The notes under the pieces were generated by a model. It worked only from the letters and a program-made list of their open reading frames with translations. It was not told where the DNA came from and made no database searches. A program made the translations under genes and the position numbers. From Christensenella sp. UBA1685 (lineage in GTDB: Bacteria; Bacillota; Clostridia; Christensenellales; CAG-138): DNA of 64,000 nucleotides. Positions 16,748 through 25,585 of the stretch are shown here, piece by piece. Numbering within the stretch: the first letter of the stretch is position 1; each line of letters opens with the position of its first letter. Location: the NCBI GenBank assembly GCA_002320595.1, contig DCKB01000008.1, forward strand, positions 1 through 64,000. The letters run 5' to 3'.

Positions 16748-17507
16748 GTTTATTGCAGCAATGGAGCACATAGCACCGCCCGGCCTTGCGATGGATTTTG
16801 ACAATGTCGGCCTTTTGCTTGGCACGGACAGGCGTGAGATCACTCGGGTGCTCGTTGCGCTCGATTGTACGCCCACAACCGCACAGGAGGCTGTAGACTG
16901 GAACGCAGATCTGTTGCTGACACACCATCCCCTCTTTCTCGACGGGGCAAAACGCATTCTGCCCGGTGATCCTGCGACGGCTGGCGCATACATCCTGCTA
17001 CGCCACGGCATCGCGCAGTATGCCGCCCACACAAACCTTGATGCTGCGCCCGGCGGCGTGAACGATTGTCTGGCCGATGCGCTCGGCATTTTCGACGCCG
17101 CTCCCCTCCCGCCGGAAAGCCTCGGCCGAATTGGCATGCGCGGCGCAAACATTCCCGAAACGCTCGGCGCTTTCGCCGCGTTTGTCGCAGAGCGGCTTGG
17201 CACAGCCGTACGCGTATGCGGTGATCCGGTTTCCCCCGTTTCGCGCGTTGCGCTGATCGGCGGCGCGGGCGGCAGCGATGTGGAAGCTGCCCATGCAGCC
17301 GGTGCGGATACATTTGTGACGGGCGAGATTAAGCACCATCAAGCGCTTGCCGCGCGCTTTTTCGGTTTGAATGTGATCGAGGCCGGGCATTATGAAACAG
17401 AACGCGTCGTGTTGCTTCCTTTGATCCACCATTTACAGGCGCTCACGAATGATGTACAATATAGGTTGACGCTTTCGGAAGCCGCGTGTCTTGGCCGGAT
17501 TGAGTGA
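16734..17507 (+). CDS. Nif3-like dinuclear metal-centre protein (YqfO/YbgI family)
   Basis: A 257-residue Nif3-family protein. Metal-site motifs are in order: DNVGLLLG near the N terminus, LTHHPLF, HTNLDAAPGGVND, TGEIKHHQAL and a final GHYETER. The length fits the short form without the extra domain inserted in B. subtilis YqfO. These proteins form hexameric toroids with two metals per subunit; the reaction is unsettled, with GTP cyclohydrolase-like activity proposed. The ATG at 16734 follows GAGAGG and lies inside the 3' end of trmK, so the two are coupled. Confidence 0.88.
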   Translation: MKLTEFIAAMEHIAPPGLAMDFDNVGLLLGTDRREITRVLVALDCTPTTAQEAVDWNADLLLTHHPLFLDGAKRILPGDPATAGAYILLRHGIAQYAAHTNLDAAPGGVNDCLADALGIFDAAPLPPESLGRIGMRGANIPETLGAFAAFVAERLGTAVRVCGDPVSPVSRVALIGGAGGSDVEAAHAAGADTFVTGEIKHHQALAARFFGLNVIEAGHYETERVVLLPLIHHLQALTNDVQYRLTLSEAACLGRIE

Positions 17508-17553
17508 TTTTTCGGAGGCCGACACGGTCACTATAGATATAGGAGGTACTGCT

Positions 17554-18273
17554 ATGAACAAACTCGATGCGCTTTGGGAATACCAACAGGCCGAGCTCGC
17601 GCTCGAAAAGGTTGAAGCCCGCATCAAAACCACCCCCTCCCGCCAGAAGCTGAACAAGCTGCACGCCTTTTTAAGCGAGCAGCAGACGCTCATTGCAAGC
17701 ATCCAGAAGCAAATTGATGCGCGCAGGGCTTCCGTTGATAAGCTCGCCGCACAGGTCGATGAATTCGAGCACCGGTATGAGCTTGAGCTTTCCGAATTCA
17801 CGGTGATGGAGCGCGATGAGGAATGCACCGCAGCAGAAATGACGGAATCACGCCGCTCTCTCGAAGGTCTGCTTTCCCAAGTGGATTCCGCCCGCCGCGA
17901 CCTTTACGACACGCTTGCATGGATCGAAAAGGCGACTGCGGATTACAAGGAAACCTATGCAAAAGCCGGTAAGGCCAAAAAGGAATACGATGCGGTGCGC
18001 AAACAATGTGAAGATGAAATTGCCGCCGCACAGCCCGAGTTGGATGCAGCGCAGGCGGTAGCGCAAAAATGCCGCTCCACAGTGGATCCTGTACTTCTGA
18101 AAAAATATGATGCGGTAAAAACGCATCATGCAGCCCCCATGGCCAAGGTGGAAAATAACCAATGCGGCGGCTGCAACATGTCCCTTCCCACCGCTACGGT
18201 GAAACGTGTTGCGGCGGGCACAGGGCTCGTTGAATGTGAGAACTGCGGAAGGATCCTTTACACACAGCAATAA
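17554..18273 (+). CDS. Coiled-coil C4 zinc-ribbon protein
   Basis: A 239-residue protein with a long alpha-helical coiled coil (about residues 5-190, rich in Glu, Lys, Ala and Gln) and a C-terminal zinc ribbon, CGGCNMSL ... CENCGRIL. This layout matches the conserved CT398/YacP-neighbour zinc-ribbon family found beside Nif3-like and rnpB genes in Clostridia, with a proposed nucleic-acid or scaffold role. The ATG at 17554 follows AGGAGGT at a good distance. The upstream in-frame extension lies inside the Nif3 gene and is rejected. RNase P RNA starts 8 bases after the stop. Confidence 0.82.
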   Translation: MNKLDALWEYQQAELALEKVEARIKTTPSRQKLNKLHAFLSEQQTLIASIQKQIDARRASVDKLAAQVDEFEHRYELELSEFTVMERDEECTAAEMTESRRSLEGLLSQVDSARRDLYDTLAWIEKATADYKETYAKAGKAKKEYDAVRKQCEDEIAAAQPELDAAQAVAQKCRSTVDPVLLKKYDAVKTHHAAPMAKVENNQCGGCNMSLPTATVKRVAAGTGLVECENCGRILYTQQ

Positions 18274-18280
18274 TTTGTTT

Positions 18281-18654
18281 TTAACGAGTAAGCCAAGTGG
18301 CTGCGTGCGGGTTTGTCCGCATGAGGAAAGTCCGAGCTCCATAGGGCAGGGTGCCGGATAACGTCCGGCGGAGGCGACTCCAGGGAAAGTGCAACAGAAA
18401 TATACCGCCTGCATTCATGCAGGTAAGGATGGAAAGGCGAGGTAAGAGCTCACCGGCGGCTTGGCGACTTGACCGCCCTGTAAACCCCACCCGGTGCAAG
18501 ATTGGAATGAGAGCGCTTGCGGTTTTGCCGCAGAAATGGCTGCCCGTCAGGCTCTCGGTAATCGCGTGAGCGCATCGGCAACGATGCGCCAAGATAGATG
18601 GCCACACGGCGGAGCAATCCGCTGACAGAACTCGGCTTATGGCTTGCTCGTTAA
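18281..18654 (+). ncRNA. rnpB: RNase P RNA, bacterial class A type
   Basis: The catalytic RNA of RNase P, which matures tRNA 5' ends, about 374 nt. The 5' end TTAACGAGTAAGCC pairs with the 3' end GGCTTGCTCGTTAA to form helix P1. The conserved core GAGGAAAGTCCGAGCTCC and AGGGTGCCGGATAACGTCCG follow, then AGGGAAAGTGCAACAGAAA and, near the 3' end, the ACAGAACTCGGCTTAT block that completes P4. A terminator follows directly. It may be read through from the zinc-ribbon gene, since no strong promoter is seen in the 8-base gap. Confidence 0.97.
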
Positions 18655-18665
18655 TATAAAAGCGC

Positions 18666-18699
18666 GCGCCCCTCTCTTTATAAAAGGAGGGGCGCTTTT
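18666..18699 (+). terminator. Terminator of rnpB
   Basis: GCGCCCCTC pairs with GAGGGGCGC across a 12-base loop, followed by TTTT, 12 bases after the RNase P RNA. Confidence 0.85.
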
Positions 18700-18766
18700 G
18701 TATGGCATGAAGCGCGTGTACAAGGCATATGTATAGTACAAACTACGGATACGGGGGATTCATACC

Positions 18767-19735
18767 ATGGAATACAGGCGGAAAAGAAGGGCGTCCTCGC
18801 GCCGGAAAGCTTCCGGCCGCGCCGCTGCGCGCAGGAGCGGCAGCACTTCATCCGATGCAGGGCGGGCGATTGTGTCCCTGCTGATGGTCGGTGCAATCGT
18901 CTATCTTGTTTCGGCTTCTGCAGCCGGCACCTGGATTGCTGAAAACGTAATGGCGCCGATGATCTCCGCTTTTTCAGGAAAAACCAATGGGGATTCGGAT
19001 GGTTCGCAAAGCGTAAGCGGCGCCCCAACGCCGGATGGGAGCCTCTCCACGGCGGTTGATCTATCCGCAGGGGCTTCTTCAGGCGCCACCGTCAGCGCAC
19101 AGGTTTCTTTGCCGGCGCTTGACTGCTTCATGCTGCAAATGGGTGTCTATACTTCCAAATCCAACGCGGAAGCGCAAGCGGAAGCTCTGCAGGCGCAGGG
19201 GGCTGGCGGCTATATTCTGGAGGACGCATCCACCGGGGAAACACGCTACCGCGTCATGGCCTCCGGGTACGACAGTGCTGAAAGCGCAAAAAGCGTTAAG
19301 ACGCGCCTGGTAGGTGAAGGGATCGACTGCACGGTATATGAGCTTTCCACTGCCGCTGCAACGTTCCGGGTAACCGCTTCGGAGGACCGCATTCCTCAGA
19401 TCGAATCCGGTTTTGCCGCACTTGAAAAGGCGCAGAGCGCGCTCTCCACTGCGGCAATCGATTTTGATAAGGAAGGCATGAGCGTTGAGCAGGGAAAAAC
19501 ACTCTCCCTTGAAATCCTTTCTGCATTGGAATCGGACATGGGTGGTTTGCTTTCCTTTGATGGAACGGATGGCATGCTTTCCCAGCTTCTGGATGCCTAC
19601 CGGGACACGAAAGCCTCTCTGCAGGCCCTTTCCGGCGGTTCTTATGAAAGCATTGTGGATTTCTCCGCCCAATTAAAGCATACGCAGCTTTATGTCACGC
19701 ATCGTTATGCGCTTCTTACGGATGCGCTTGTTTGA
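18767..19735 (+). CDS. SPOR domain-containing membrane protein
   Basis: A 322-residue protein with a short basic N terminus (RRKRRASSRRK), one membrane helix (about residues 33-53), a Ser/Gly/Thr-rich linker, and a SPOR-like domain at about 120-195 (FMLQMGVYTSKSNAEAQAEA, then GETRYRVMASGYDSAESAKS). A C-terminal helical region of about 120 residues follows. SPOR domains bind denuded glycan at division sites, so a septal or cell-wall role is likely. No catalytic domain is visible. The ATG at 18767 follows GGGGGA. The 3' end overlaps the convergent kinase gene by 31 bases. Confidence 0.82.
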   Translation: MEYRRKRRASSRRKASGRAAARRSGSTSSDAGRAIVSLLMVGAIVYLVSASAAGTWIAENVMAPMISAFSGKTNGDSDGSQSVSGAPTPDGSLSTAVDLSAGASSGATVSAQVSLPALDCFMLQMGVYTSKSNAEAQAEALQAQGAGGYILEDASTGETRYRVMASGYDSAESAKSVKTRLVGEGIDCTVYELSTAAATFRVTASEDRIPQIESGFAALEKAQSALSTAAIDFDKEGMSVEQGKTLSLEILSALESDMGGLLSFDGTDGMLSQLLDAYRDTKASLQALSGGSYESIVDFSAQLKHTQLYVTHRYALLTDALV

Positions 19736-21015
19736 GTTTCTGTCTTTTGGGGCAAGTGGATGGAAACGCGGGTGCCGATCCCCTCTGCGCTCGCGACCTC
19801 AAAATAGCCGCCGTGCTGATCCACAATCCACTTCGCAATGGAAAGGCCAAGCCCGCTTCCGCCCGTCTGGCTGCTTCGCGCCGCATCGCTCCGGTAAAAC
19901 CGTTCAAACATGTGCGAAACATCCTTCTGCGCCACGCCGATGCCTTCATCCTGTACGTCAATGCAGGGGCATCCCCTTTCATCTGCGCGCAGGCGCAGCG
20001 TAATCCCGCCTCCTTCCGGCGTATATTTAGCGGCGTTGTCCACAAGAATGCGCACAGCCTGCTTCAGCATAGCAGGATCCGCCAAAACAGCGCAAGGTCT
20101 GTCTATCCTGAGCGCATACGGGTGTTTGTGATCTATCATTTCGGATTCTTCATGGATTTCCTGCAGCATATCGGCAAGCGCAATCTGTTCCGGCTTGAAT
20201 TGCTGGCGCCCCATATCTCCGCGCGCCAAAAACAGGAGCTGCTCCACAAGCGTCCTCATGTGGTCTGATTCGGTTTTAATGGCGGCAATGGATTCATTGA
20301 GCACGGTTTCATCATCCTTGCCCCAACGGTCCAGCATGTTCGTGTATCCCTGGATTACCGCGATCGGCGTACGCAATTCATGGCTTGCATCATCCACAAA
20401 GCGCACCTGTTGGCGATAGCTTTCATGCATGCGCTTCATCAAATTGTTGACTGCTGCTTCAAGCCCCGCAAGCTCCGTATCGCCAATGCTCAGCTTTGCA
20501 TCCGGCGTTGCGGCATTGATGTGGTAAATCGCATCCTCCAGATCACGGAACTTGCTTTCGTCAAATTGCTGCGCGGAAGCCCGTTCCGCTGCCTGAGCAA
20601 TGTCATCAATTGGCTTTAAGTACCGCCGGATCTCCGCCGTACCCGAAGCGCATTTGCATAGCCAGCCAATGATCTGGCAGACAAACACCACGGCCATCAC
20701 CGCGGCAAATATGCTGAGGAAACGCCCTGCATCCACGGTGAAGGCCTGTGCCTGTGCGCCGCGCAGCGTGAACGAGTATGTGGCTCCTTGCAGCATTTGC
20801 CAAAGCGTTCCGCCTTCTCCAAGCGTTATGCTGCGGTCCATCCACAGCGTCCATTTCGCAACGCGCTCCGCTTCCGCAAGGTAGCACCAAAGGCACACGG
20901 CAAAGACGGCAAGCGCAAGGTCGGATGCAAAAATGCCCCCGAGCTGCTGCAGGCGAAAATGCCGGTTCAACCGCCGGGCAATGGAGGTGGAACGCGGTTT
21001 TTCCGTCTGCTTCAT
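19705..21015 (-). CDS. Sensor histidine kinase
   Basis: A 436-residue membrane kinase. Helices at about 28-48 and 97-118 enclose a roughly 50-residue extracytoplasmic loop. A HAMP-like linker, a HisKA domain with phospho-acceptor H212 in DDASHELRTP, and a HATPase domain follow, with the N box LVDNAAKYT, DEGIGV, FERFYR and GGSGLGLSI. It overlaps the response regulator gene by ATGA and is its cognate sensor. The small external loop suggests it senses membrane or wall state, possibly with the DUF4342 membrane protein encoded upstream. The ligand is unknown. Confidence 0.92.
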   Translation of the reverse strand: MKQTEKPRSTSIARRLNRHFRLQQLGGIFASDLALAVFAVCLWCYLAEAERVAKWTLWMDRSITLGEGGTLWQMLQGATYSFTLRGAQAQAFTVDAGRFLSIFAAVMAVVFVCQIIGWLCKCASGTAEIRRYLKPIDDIAQAAERASAQQFDESKFRDLEDAIYHINAATPDAKLSIGDTELAGLEAAVNNLMKRMHESYRQQVRFVDDASHELRTPIAVIQGYTNMLDRWGKDDETVLNESIAAIKTESDHMRTLVEQLLFLARGDMGRQQFKPEQIALADMLQEIHEESEMIDHKHPYALRIDRPCAVLADPAMLKQAVRILVDNAAKYTPEGGGITLRLRADERGCPCIDVQDEGIGVAQKDVSHMFERFYRSDAARSSQTGGSGLGLSIAKWIVDQHGGYFEVASAEGIGTRVSIHLPQKTETQTSASVRSA

Positions 21016-21698
21016 GCCGTCTCATCCTTTATGACATACCCAACGCCCCGCACGGTTTGGATCAGCCTGATGCCGAACGCATCATCGATTTTCTGACGGA
21101 GATATCGAACATACACGTCCACCACATTGGTTTCTCCGATATAATCATAGCTCCACACGCGCGTGAGCAGCGTATCGCGGGAAAGCACGATGTTTTTGTT
21201 TTCAAGCAATGTTTGCAGCAAAGAAAACTCCTTGTTGGTAAGCGCGATCTCCTTGCCCTCGCACGTAACGGTGTGGGATGCAACGTTCATCAGCACGCCG
21301 CATGCGGAAAGTACGTTCCCTTCCTCCTCCCGTTTTCCGCTGCCCTTTCTCAAGATCACGCGGATGCGCGCAAGCAGTTCCTCAATCGCAAAGGGTTTTG
21401 TAATATAATCGTCCGCGCCCATGTCCAGCCCGCTTACCTTATCCATGACCGCATCACGCGCGGTAAGCATGATGACGGGCATGCTTGAGGATTTACGCAG
21501 CCGGCGCAGCACCTCCAGCCCGTTGAGCTGCGGCAGCATGATATCCAGCAGCATAAGGTCATACCTGCCGCTTTCCGCCATCTCCAACCCCGCTCTCCCG
21601 TCTGCAGCCTTCCCCGTTTCGTATCCTTCATGCTGTAATTCCAGTTCAATGAAGCGGGCGATTTTTTCTTCATCCTCTACGACAAGAATTTTCGCCAT
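21012..21698 (-). CDS. OmpR-family response regulator
   Basis: A 228-residue DNA-binding regulator. The receiver domain has the acidic pocket VEDEEK, phospho-acceptor D52 in LLDIMLPQLNG, the switch Thr in MLTARDA and a conserved Lys in DYITKPF. The C-terminal winged helix includes LTNKEFSLLQTLLENKN and VDVYVRYLRQKID. The ATG at 21698 has GAGG five bases upstream; the longer frame adds a shadow peptide. It is co-transcribed with the kinase (ATGA overlap) and probably with the DUF4342 gene 42 bases upstream. Confidence 0.93.
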   Translation of the reverse strand: MAKILVVEDEEKIARFIELELQHEGYETGKAADGRAGLEMAESGRYDLMLLDIMLPQLNGLEVLRRLRKSSSMPVIMLTARDAVMDKVSGLDMGADDYITKPFAIEELLARIRVILRKGSGKREEEGNVLSACGVLMNVASHTVTCEGKEIALTNKEFSLLQTLLENKNIVLSRDTLLTRVWSYDYIGETNVVDVYVRYLRQKIDDAFGIRLIQTVRGVGYVIKDETA

Positions 21699-21740
21699 CG
21701 GTGCCTCCCCTCCCTTTGCGCGCTGCGCAGCGCCCATGGT

Positions 21741-22289
21741 TTATTGACGCGTTTTATCCTCGTTCATTCCAGATTTGACGCTGGCTTTCAGATCATCCGC
21801 ATATTCCGTGGCTTTTCCCATTGCATCGTTCACATCCTTACGGCCCAAATCCGGCCCTTCAAAGGAATACCGGCATTCACAGAAAAGCCCCACGATCATC
21901 AACGGAAGAATGAACCAGAAGCCGATGCACAGCAGCAGAATAAGCAGCAGCACGGGAATGCTGATAACCGTTTCACCACGCCGTTGCGCAACGAAATGGT
22001 TTTGCATTCCCTTTCGGATCAACCTGCAAAAGCCGTTCCAAAATTCATCCCATCCACTGTGATCGCTTTTGTTTGCACCCGGGCTTTCCTGCCGCGTGCC
22101 TTTGTTCTCCTTTTCAGGCTCCGTCGTGCAGCGTGCTGTGCCCTGCCCGCCGTGAACCTTGCCCTGACGCTCCAGCTCAATCAATGCATCCAACATGTCC
22201 CAATTGTTGTTCTCAAGCGCCTGCTTTGCTTCCGCATAGCTGACATTCGCTTTCTCCATCAGTTTTTCAACCATCTCGATGTGTTCCAT
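21741..22289 (-). CDS. DUF4342 (UBA-like) membrane protein
   Basis: A 182-residue protein. Residues about 1-45 form a UBA-like fold of DUF4342 type (VEKLMEKANVSYAEAKQALE, then NNWDMLDALIELERQGK). A charged low-complexity linker and one strongly hydrophobic segment follow (ISIPVLLLILLLCIGFWFIL), then a hydrophilic tail. Its function is not established. It is the first gene before the response regulator and kinase (42-base gap), so it may be a signal partner or target. The ATG at 22289 is eight bases after AGGAGG. Confidence 0.8.
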   Translation of the reverse strand: MEHIEMVEKLMEKANVSYAEAKQALENNNWDMLDALIELERQGKVHGGQGTARCTTEPEKENKGTRQESPGANKSDHSGWDEFWNGFCRLIRKGMQNHFVAQRRGETVISIPVLLLILLLCIGFWFILPLMIVGLFCECRYSFEGPDLGRKDVNDAMGKATEYADDLKASVKSGMNEDKTRQ

Positions 22290-22409
22290 CGTTTTTTCCT
22301 CCTTGCTTTCATCCTGCAGCACATTTCCCGTCCGCATGATGACAGGATAACAGCGGGGAATTAAAGCTATCCCGTAAGGCAGATTAGAAAAGGATTAAAC
22401 TTTCCGTTT

Positions 22410-22415
22410 ATTATA
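22410..22415 (-). promoter_or_regulatory. Possible -10 box for DUF4342-two-component operon
   Basis: Minus strand TATAAT, about 120 bases before the DUF4342 ATG. No good -35 box is visible at normal spacing, so it may be weak or activator-dependent. Confidence 0.35.
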
Positions 22416-22432
22416 GCATGCCGTCCGATGCA

Positions 22433-22462
22433 CAAAAAGAGGCTATGGGTGTCCATAGCCTC
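22433..22462 (-). terminator. Terminator of the lgt-pncB-lipoprotein operon
   Basis: GAGGCTATGG pairs perfectly with CCATAGCCTC across a GTGT/ACAC loop. Read leftward it is followed by TTTTTG, just after the lipoprotein stop. Confidence 0.85.
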
Positions 22463-22469
22463 CCGGTTC

Positions 22470-23027
22470 TTATTCAGCAGTAACATCCGGCCTGATGCCA
22501 AACGCTTCGTCAAACATGAATTCCAAAGGTTTGTCGGTCAGCACAATATCGGTATCAATCTGCGCGAAAACAGTGGTCTCTCCGGGTGCAAGCACAAGGA
22601 CGTATTGCCCATCCCGTGTTTGAAGCTGGCTCCCTGCAATTTCAGCGCCGCCTGCCTCTTCAAAAAAGTGTACATCCACCGCGCAGACCAACGTTTCCGG
22701 ATAAGAATTCACCGCCACTGCATCCAGGAAGGTATCCTCTGCCTGCTCGTACACCTGGATCATCTCAAAAGAGACGTACTGTGTATAATGCAGGCTTGAG
22801 CTCACGAAACGCCCGAGCGCATCAAATTCCGGTGTGGCTGTGGGCGTAGGCTCCGGAGTTGGAATGGGTTCCGGCGTGGGTTCGGGCGTAGGTTCCGGCG
22901 TCGACGTAGGCAAGGTATATTCCGGCAAAAGCACCGGGCGCTCGCGGACGCAGCCGGAAACCGCGCCCATGCACAGCAGGAGCGCAAGCAGCAGGGTCCC
23001 GGCCTTACGCTTTGATCTCATCGTCAT
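22470..23027 (-). CDS. Hypothetical lipoprotein with Thr-Pro-Glu linker
   Basis: A 185-residue putative lipoprotein. The signal peptide KAGTLLLALLLCMGAVSGC ends in a lipobox (VSGC). A surface-type linker of repeating TPEPTPEP units (about residues 40-67) and an approximately 115-residue beta-rich domain of unknown family follow. Its start overlaps the 3' end of pncB by 23 bases, suggesting coupling. It lies in an operon with lgt, the enzyme that would lipidate it, but the function is unknown. ATG at 23027 or 23021, both with poor Shine-Dalgarno sites. Confidence 0.7.
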   Translation of the reverse strand: MTMRSKRKAGTLLLALLLCMGAVSGCVRERPVLLPEYTLPTSTPEPTPEPTPEPIPTPEPTPTATPEFDALGRFVSSSLHYTQYVSFEMIQVYEQAEDTFLDAVAVNSYPETLVCAVDVHFFEEAGGAEIAGSQLQTRDGQYVLVLAPGETTVFAQIDTDIVLTDKPLEFMFDEAFGIRPDVTAE

Positions 23028-24468
23028 TCTGCTTCTTATTCTCCCGGATCAACTTTTGTTTCAGATCATATAACCCATCCGACATATCCACCTTGTATAC
23101 ATGTGGGTTAAGCAGCCTGCGGTATTCTTCCCAGAATGTCGCAAGCTCCTTCTGCGCATATGCCCGGATTTCCTCAATCGAGGGCAGCTCGTATACCTGT
23201 TTTCCGTCGATAAAAATCGGCACAAGCATCTCGCGCACGGTAAAATCCCGCAGGACCTTGGTTTTGTAGCTTTGTTCGGGATGGTAAATACGCAAAGGCT
23301 TTGTTGCGTCAATCTCTTCCCCTTCAAGGGCAATCAGGTCTGCAAGCGCCATGCCGCATTTTGTATACAGGCGCAGAACCTTCTTATATCCCGGGTTCGT
23401 CATCTTCACAACGTTTTCGCTGAGCTTGATCTTTGGAATCAGTTTCCCATCCACAATCTCAGCCGCCATTTTATATACGCCGCCCAACGCCGGGCAATCC
23501 AGGGAGGTAATAAGCTTCGTGCCCACGGCCCAAATGTCGATCTTAGCCCCCTGCGCCTTCAGGTCACGGATCACCGTTTCATCCAGATCGCCCGATGCAA
23601 GGATTTTTACATCGGAATGCCCTGCTTCATCCAACATGGCGCGGGCACGTTTGGAAAGATACGCCAGATCGCCCGAATCCAACCGGATGCCGACGGGTTT
23701 ATAGCCCTTGGCCTTCAGCTCGTTAAAAACGGTAATTGCATTGGGCACTCCGCTGCGCAGCGTATCATAGGTGTCCACAAGCAGCGTGCACGCGGCCGGG
23801 AACGTTTCTGCATAGGCGCGGAACGCATCCAGCTCGCTTGGGAAGCTCATCACCCAGCTATGCGCATGGGTGCCTTTGAGGGCCACATTATACATTTGCC
23901 CGGTAAACACGTTGCTCGTTCCGCTGCACCCGCCGATTACTGCGGCGCGCGCACCATAAATACCGGCATCCGGCCCTTGCGCACGGCGGAGTCCGAATTC
24001 CATGACCTCATCCCCCTGCGCTGCATATGCAACGCGGCTTGCCTTTGTTGCAATCAGCGTTTGGTGGTTTACAAGGTTTAAAAGCGCTGTTTCTACAAGC
24101 TGCGCCTGCATAATCGGCGCTTTCACGCGGAGCAGCGGTTCATAGGGAAATACAACGGTGCCTTCCTTCATGGCATAGATTTCCCCCGTGAAGCGCAATT
24201 CCAGGAGCATGCTCAGGAATGCTTCGTCAAACAGGTTCAGCGAACGAAGGTATGCGATATCATCCTCTGTAAAGTGCAGGTTGTTGATGTATTCCACAAC
24301 GGATTCCGTGCCCGCCATCATCGCATAAGCGCTGTTTTCGCGCTCGCGGAAAAACAGATCGAACACCGCTTCGTTTTGGGTCATGCCATGTTTAAAGTAT
24401 CCATACATCATCGTAAGCTGGTACAGATCCGTCATCATGGTCAGGTTGCGTGGCTGAAAGCAAGTCAT
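23005..24468 (-). CDS. pncB: Nicotinate phosphoribosyltransferase
   Basis: NAD salvage enzyme converting nicotinate, PRPP and ATP to nicotinate mononucleotide; 487 residues, the long Gram-positive form. Recognisable segments are LTMMTDLYQLTMMYGYFKHG at the N terminus, GTSNVFTGQMYNVALKGTHA containing the conserved His region, RLDSGDLAYLSKRAR, and ILASGDLDE. It starts two bases after the lgt stop, with GGAG about eight bases upstream of the ATG. Confidence 0.93.
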   Translation of the reverse strand: MTCFQPRNLTMMTDLYQLTMMYGYFKHGMTQNEAVFDLFFRERENSAYAMMAGTESVVEYINNLHFTEDDIAYLRSLNLFDEAFLSMLLELRFTGEIYAMKEGTVVFPYEPLLRVKAPIMQAQLVETALLNLVNHQTLIATKASRVAYAAQGDEVMEFGLRRAQGPDAGIYGARAAVIGGCSGTSNVFTGQMYNVALKGTHAHSWVMSFPSELDAFRAYAETFPAACTLLVDTYDTLRSGVPNAITVFNELKAKGYKPVGIRLDSGDLAYLSKRARAMLDEAGHSDVKILASGDLDETVIRDLKAQGAKIDIWAVGTKLITSLDCPALGGVYKMAAEIVDGKLIPKIKLSENVVKMTNPGYKKVLRLYTKCGMALADLIALEGEEIDATKPLRIYHPEQSYKTKVLRDFTVREMLVPIFIDGKQVYELPSIEEIRAYAQKELATFWEEYRRLLNPHVYKVDMSDGLYDLKQKLIRENKKQNDDEIKA

Positions 24469-24470
24469 AA

Positions 24471-25505
24471 TTACTGCTCCGTTTCTTTTTCGTTTGTTTT
24501 ATCCTCATCCTGAGGCTCGTCCGCCTTTTCAGGAGTTTCATCCGTGGGTTTGCCGGCTTCGTCGATCGCTTCGTCGGCCGCTTCTTCGCTGTATTCCGCC
24601 TCAATGCACGGTTCTTCCGGCTTGGGCCAGATCAGCATGCCAAGCTTTTTCTCTCTGCGCCAACGCACAAGCGCAAACACAATCACTGCAATTACAAGCA
24701 CGATGCTAAGCAGCTGTGAAACCCGGATGCCGCCGGAAAGCCAGGAAACCGTATCCGGTTGGATCAGCCAGAGGCTGTCCCCCCGCAGGCCTTCCACAAA
24801 CATGCGCTCAAACGCATATAGCCCTGCATAATAAAGCATCATGTCGCCATCGTGCTTAAACTTCTTGCGGCAGGTCCAGAGTACGAGGAAGATGATGAAG
24901 CACCAGATGGATTCATAAAAAAATGTGGCGAGATGCAGGTGGACGCCGTTCGCACCGGTAACGCAGGCCGTGCAGACCGCTTCGTTAAAATAATGCGTTC
25001 CTTCAATGCCAACCGCGAGCGGAAAGTACTGCAACGCCGGGAATTGCGCGATCATCCGTGCGGTAATCGGCAGGCCGAACGCCTCCTGATTAAAGAAGTT
25101 TCCCCACCGGCCGATGGCCTGTGCAAGCGCAAGCCCCGGCATGATGCAATCCGCAAGCTTCAGGAAGCGCACCTTTCGCACGCGGGAAAACACAAACGCT
25201 CCCAACAGGCCAAAGATCACCGCGCCATAAATGGCAAGGCCACCTTCCCAGATATAAAGGATGCTGATCGGGTTCTGCAAATAGCGGTCCAAATGGAACA
25301 GCACATAATACAGACGCGCGCCGACCACACCGCACGGAATAATGACAAGGCACATATCGATGATGATGTCCGCAGGGAGTTTTTTGCGTTTTTCCTCCCG
25401 ATTTGCCAAAAGTACAGCCAGAATAATGCCGACTGCCATCAGCACCCCGTACCAGTAGATATCTTTCCCGAATAGCGTAAACGCTACCCTGTCCGGAATT
25501 GTCAT
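24471..25505 (-). CDS. lgt: Prolipoprotein diacylglyceryl transferase
   Basis: Membrane enzyme that transfers diacylglycerol from phosphatidylglycerol to the lipobox cysteine of prolipoproteins; 344 residues with about seven helices. Seen are YWYGVLMAVGI, GARLYYVLFH and the Lgt signature GRWGNFFNQEAFG. The C terminus carries an unusual acidic tail (about the last 45 residues, rich in Glu, Asp and Pro) not needed for the fold. The ATG is nine bases after AGGAGG. Several lipoproteins in this window are its expected substrates. Confidence 0.93.
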   Translation of the reverse strand: MTIPDRVAFTLFGKDIYWYGVLMAVGIILAVLLANREEKRKKLPADIIIDMCLVIIPCGVVGARLYYVLFHLDRYLQNPISILYIWEGGLAIYGAVIFGLLGAFVFSRVRKVRFLKLADCIMPGLALAQAIGRWGNFFNQEAFGLPITARMIAQFPALQYFPLAVGIEGTHYFNEAVCTACVTGANGVHLHLATFFYESIWCFIIFLVLWTCRKKFKHDGDMMLYYAGLYAFERMFVEGLRGDSLWLIQPDTVSWLSGGIRVSQLLSIVLVIAVIVFALVRWRREKKLGMLIWPKPEEPCIEAEYSEEAADEAIDEAGKPTDETPEKADEPQDEDKTNEKETEQ

Positions 25506-25545
25506 GAAACGTATCCTCCTGAAATCGTAGTTCCCCTAAAGCTTG

Positions 25546-25574
25546 ATTATACCGCAGTTTTCAAAAATATGGAA
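25546..25574 (-). promoter_or_regulatory. Promoter of lgt operon
   Basis: Minus strand TTCCAT, 17-base spacer, TATAAT. The perfect -10 with a weak -35 lies 40 bases upstream of the lgt ATG. Confidence 0.5.
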
Positions 25575-25585
25575 GCATGCGCACA

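Noticed and set aside
19705..19735. Frameshift or assembly error where SPOR and kinase genes overlap by 31 bases
   Set aside because: Both proteins end normally; convergent 3' overlaps of this size are unremarkable.
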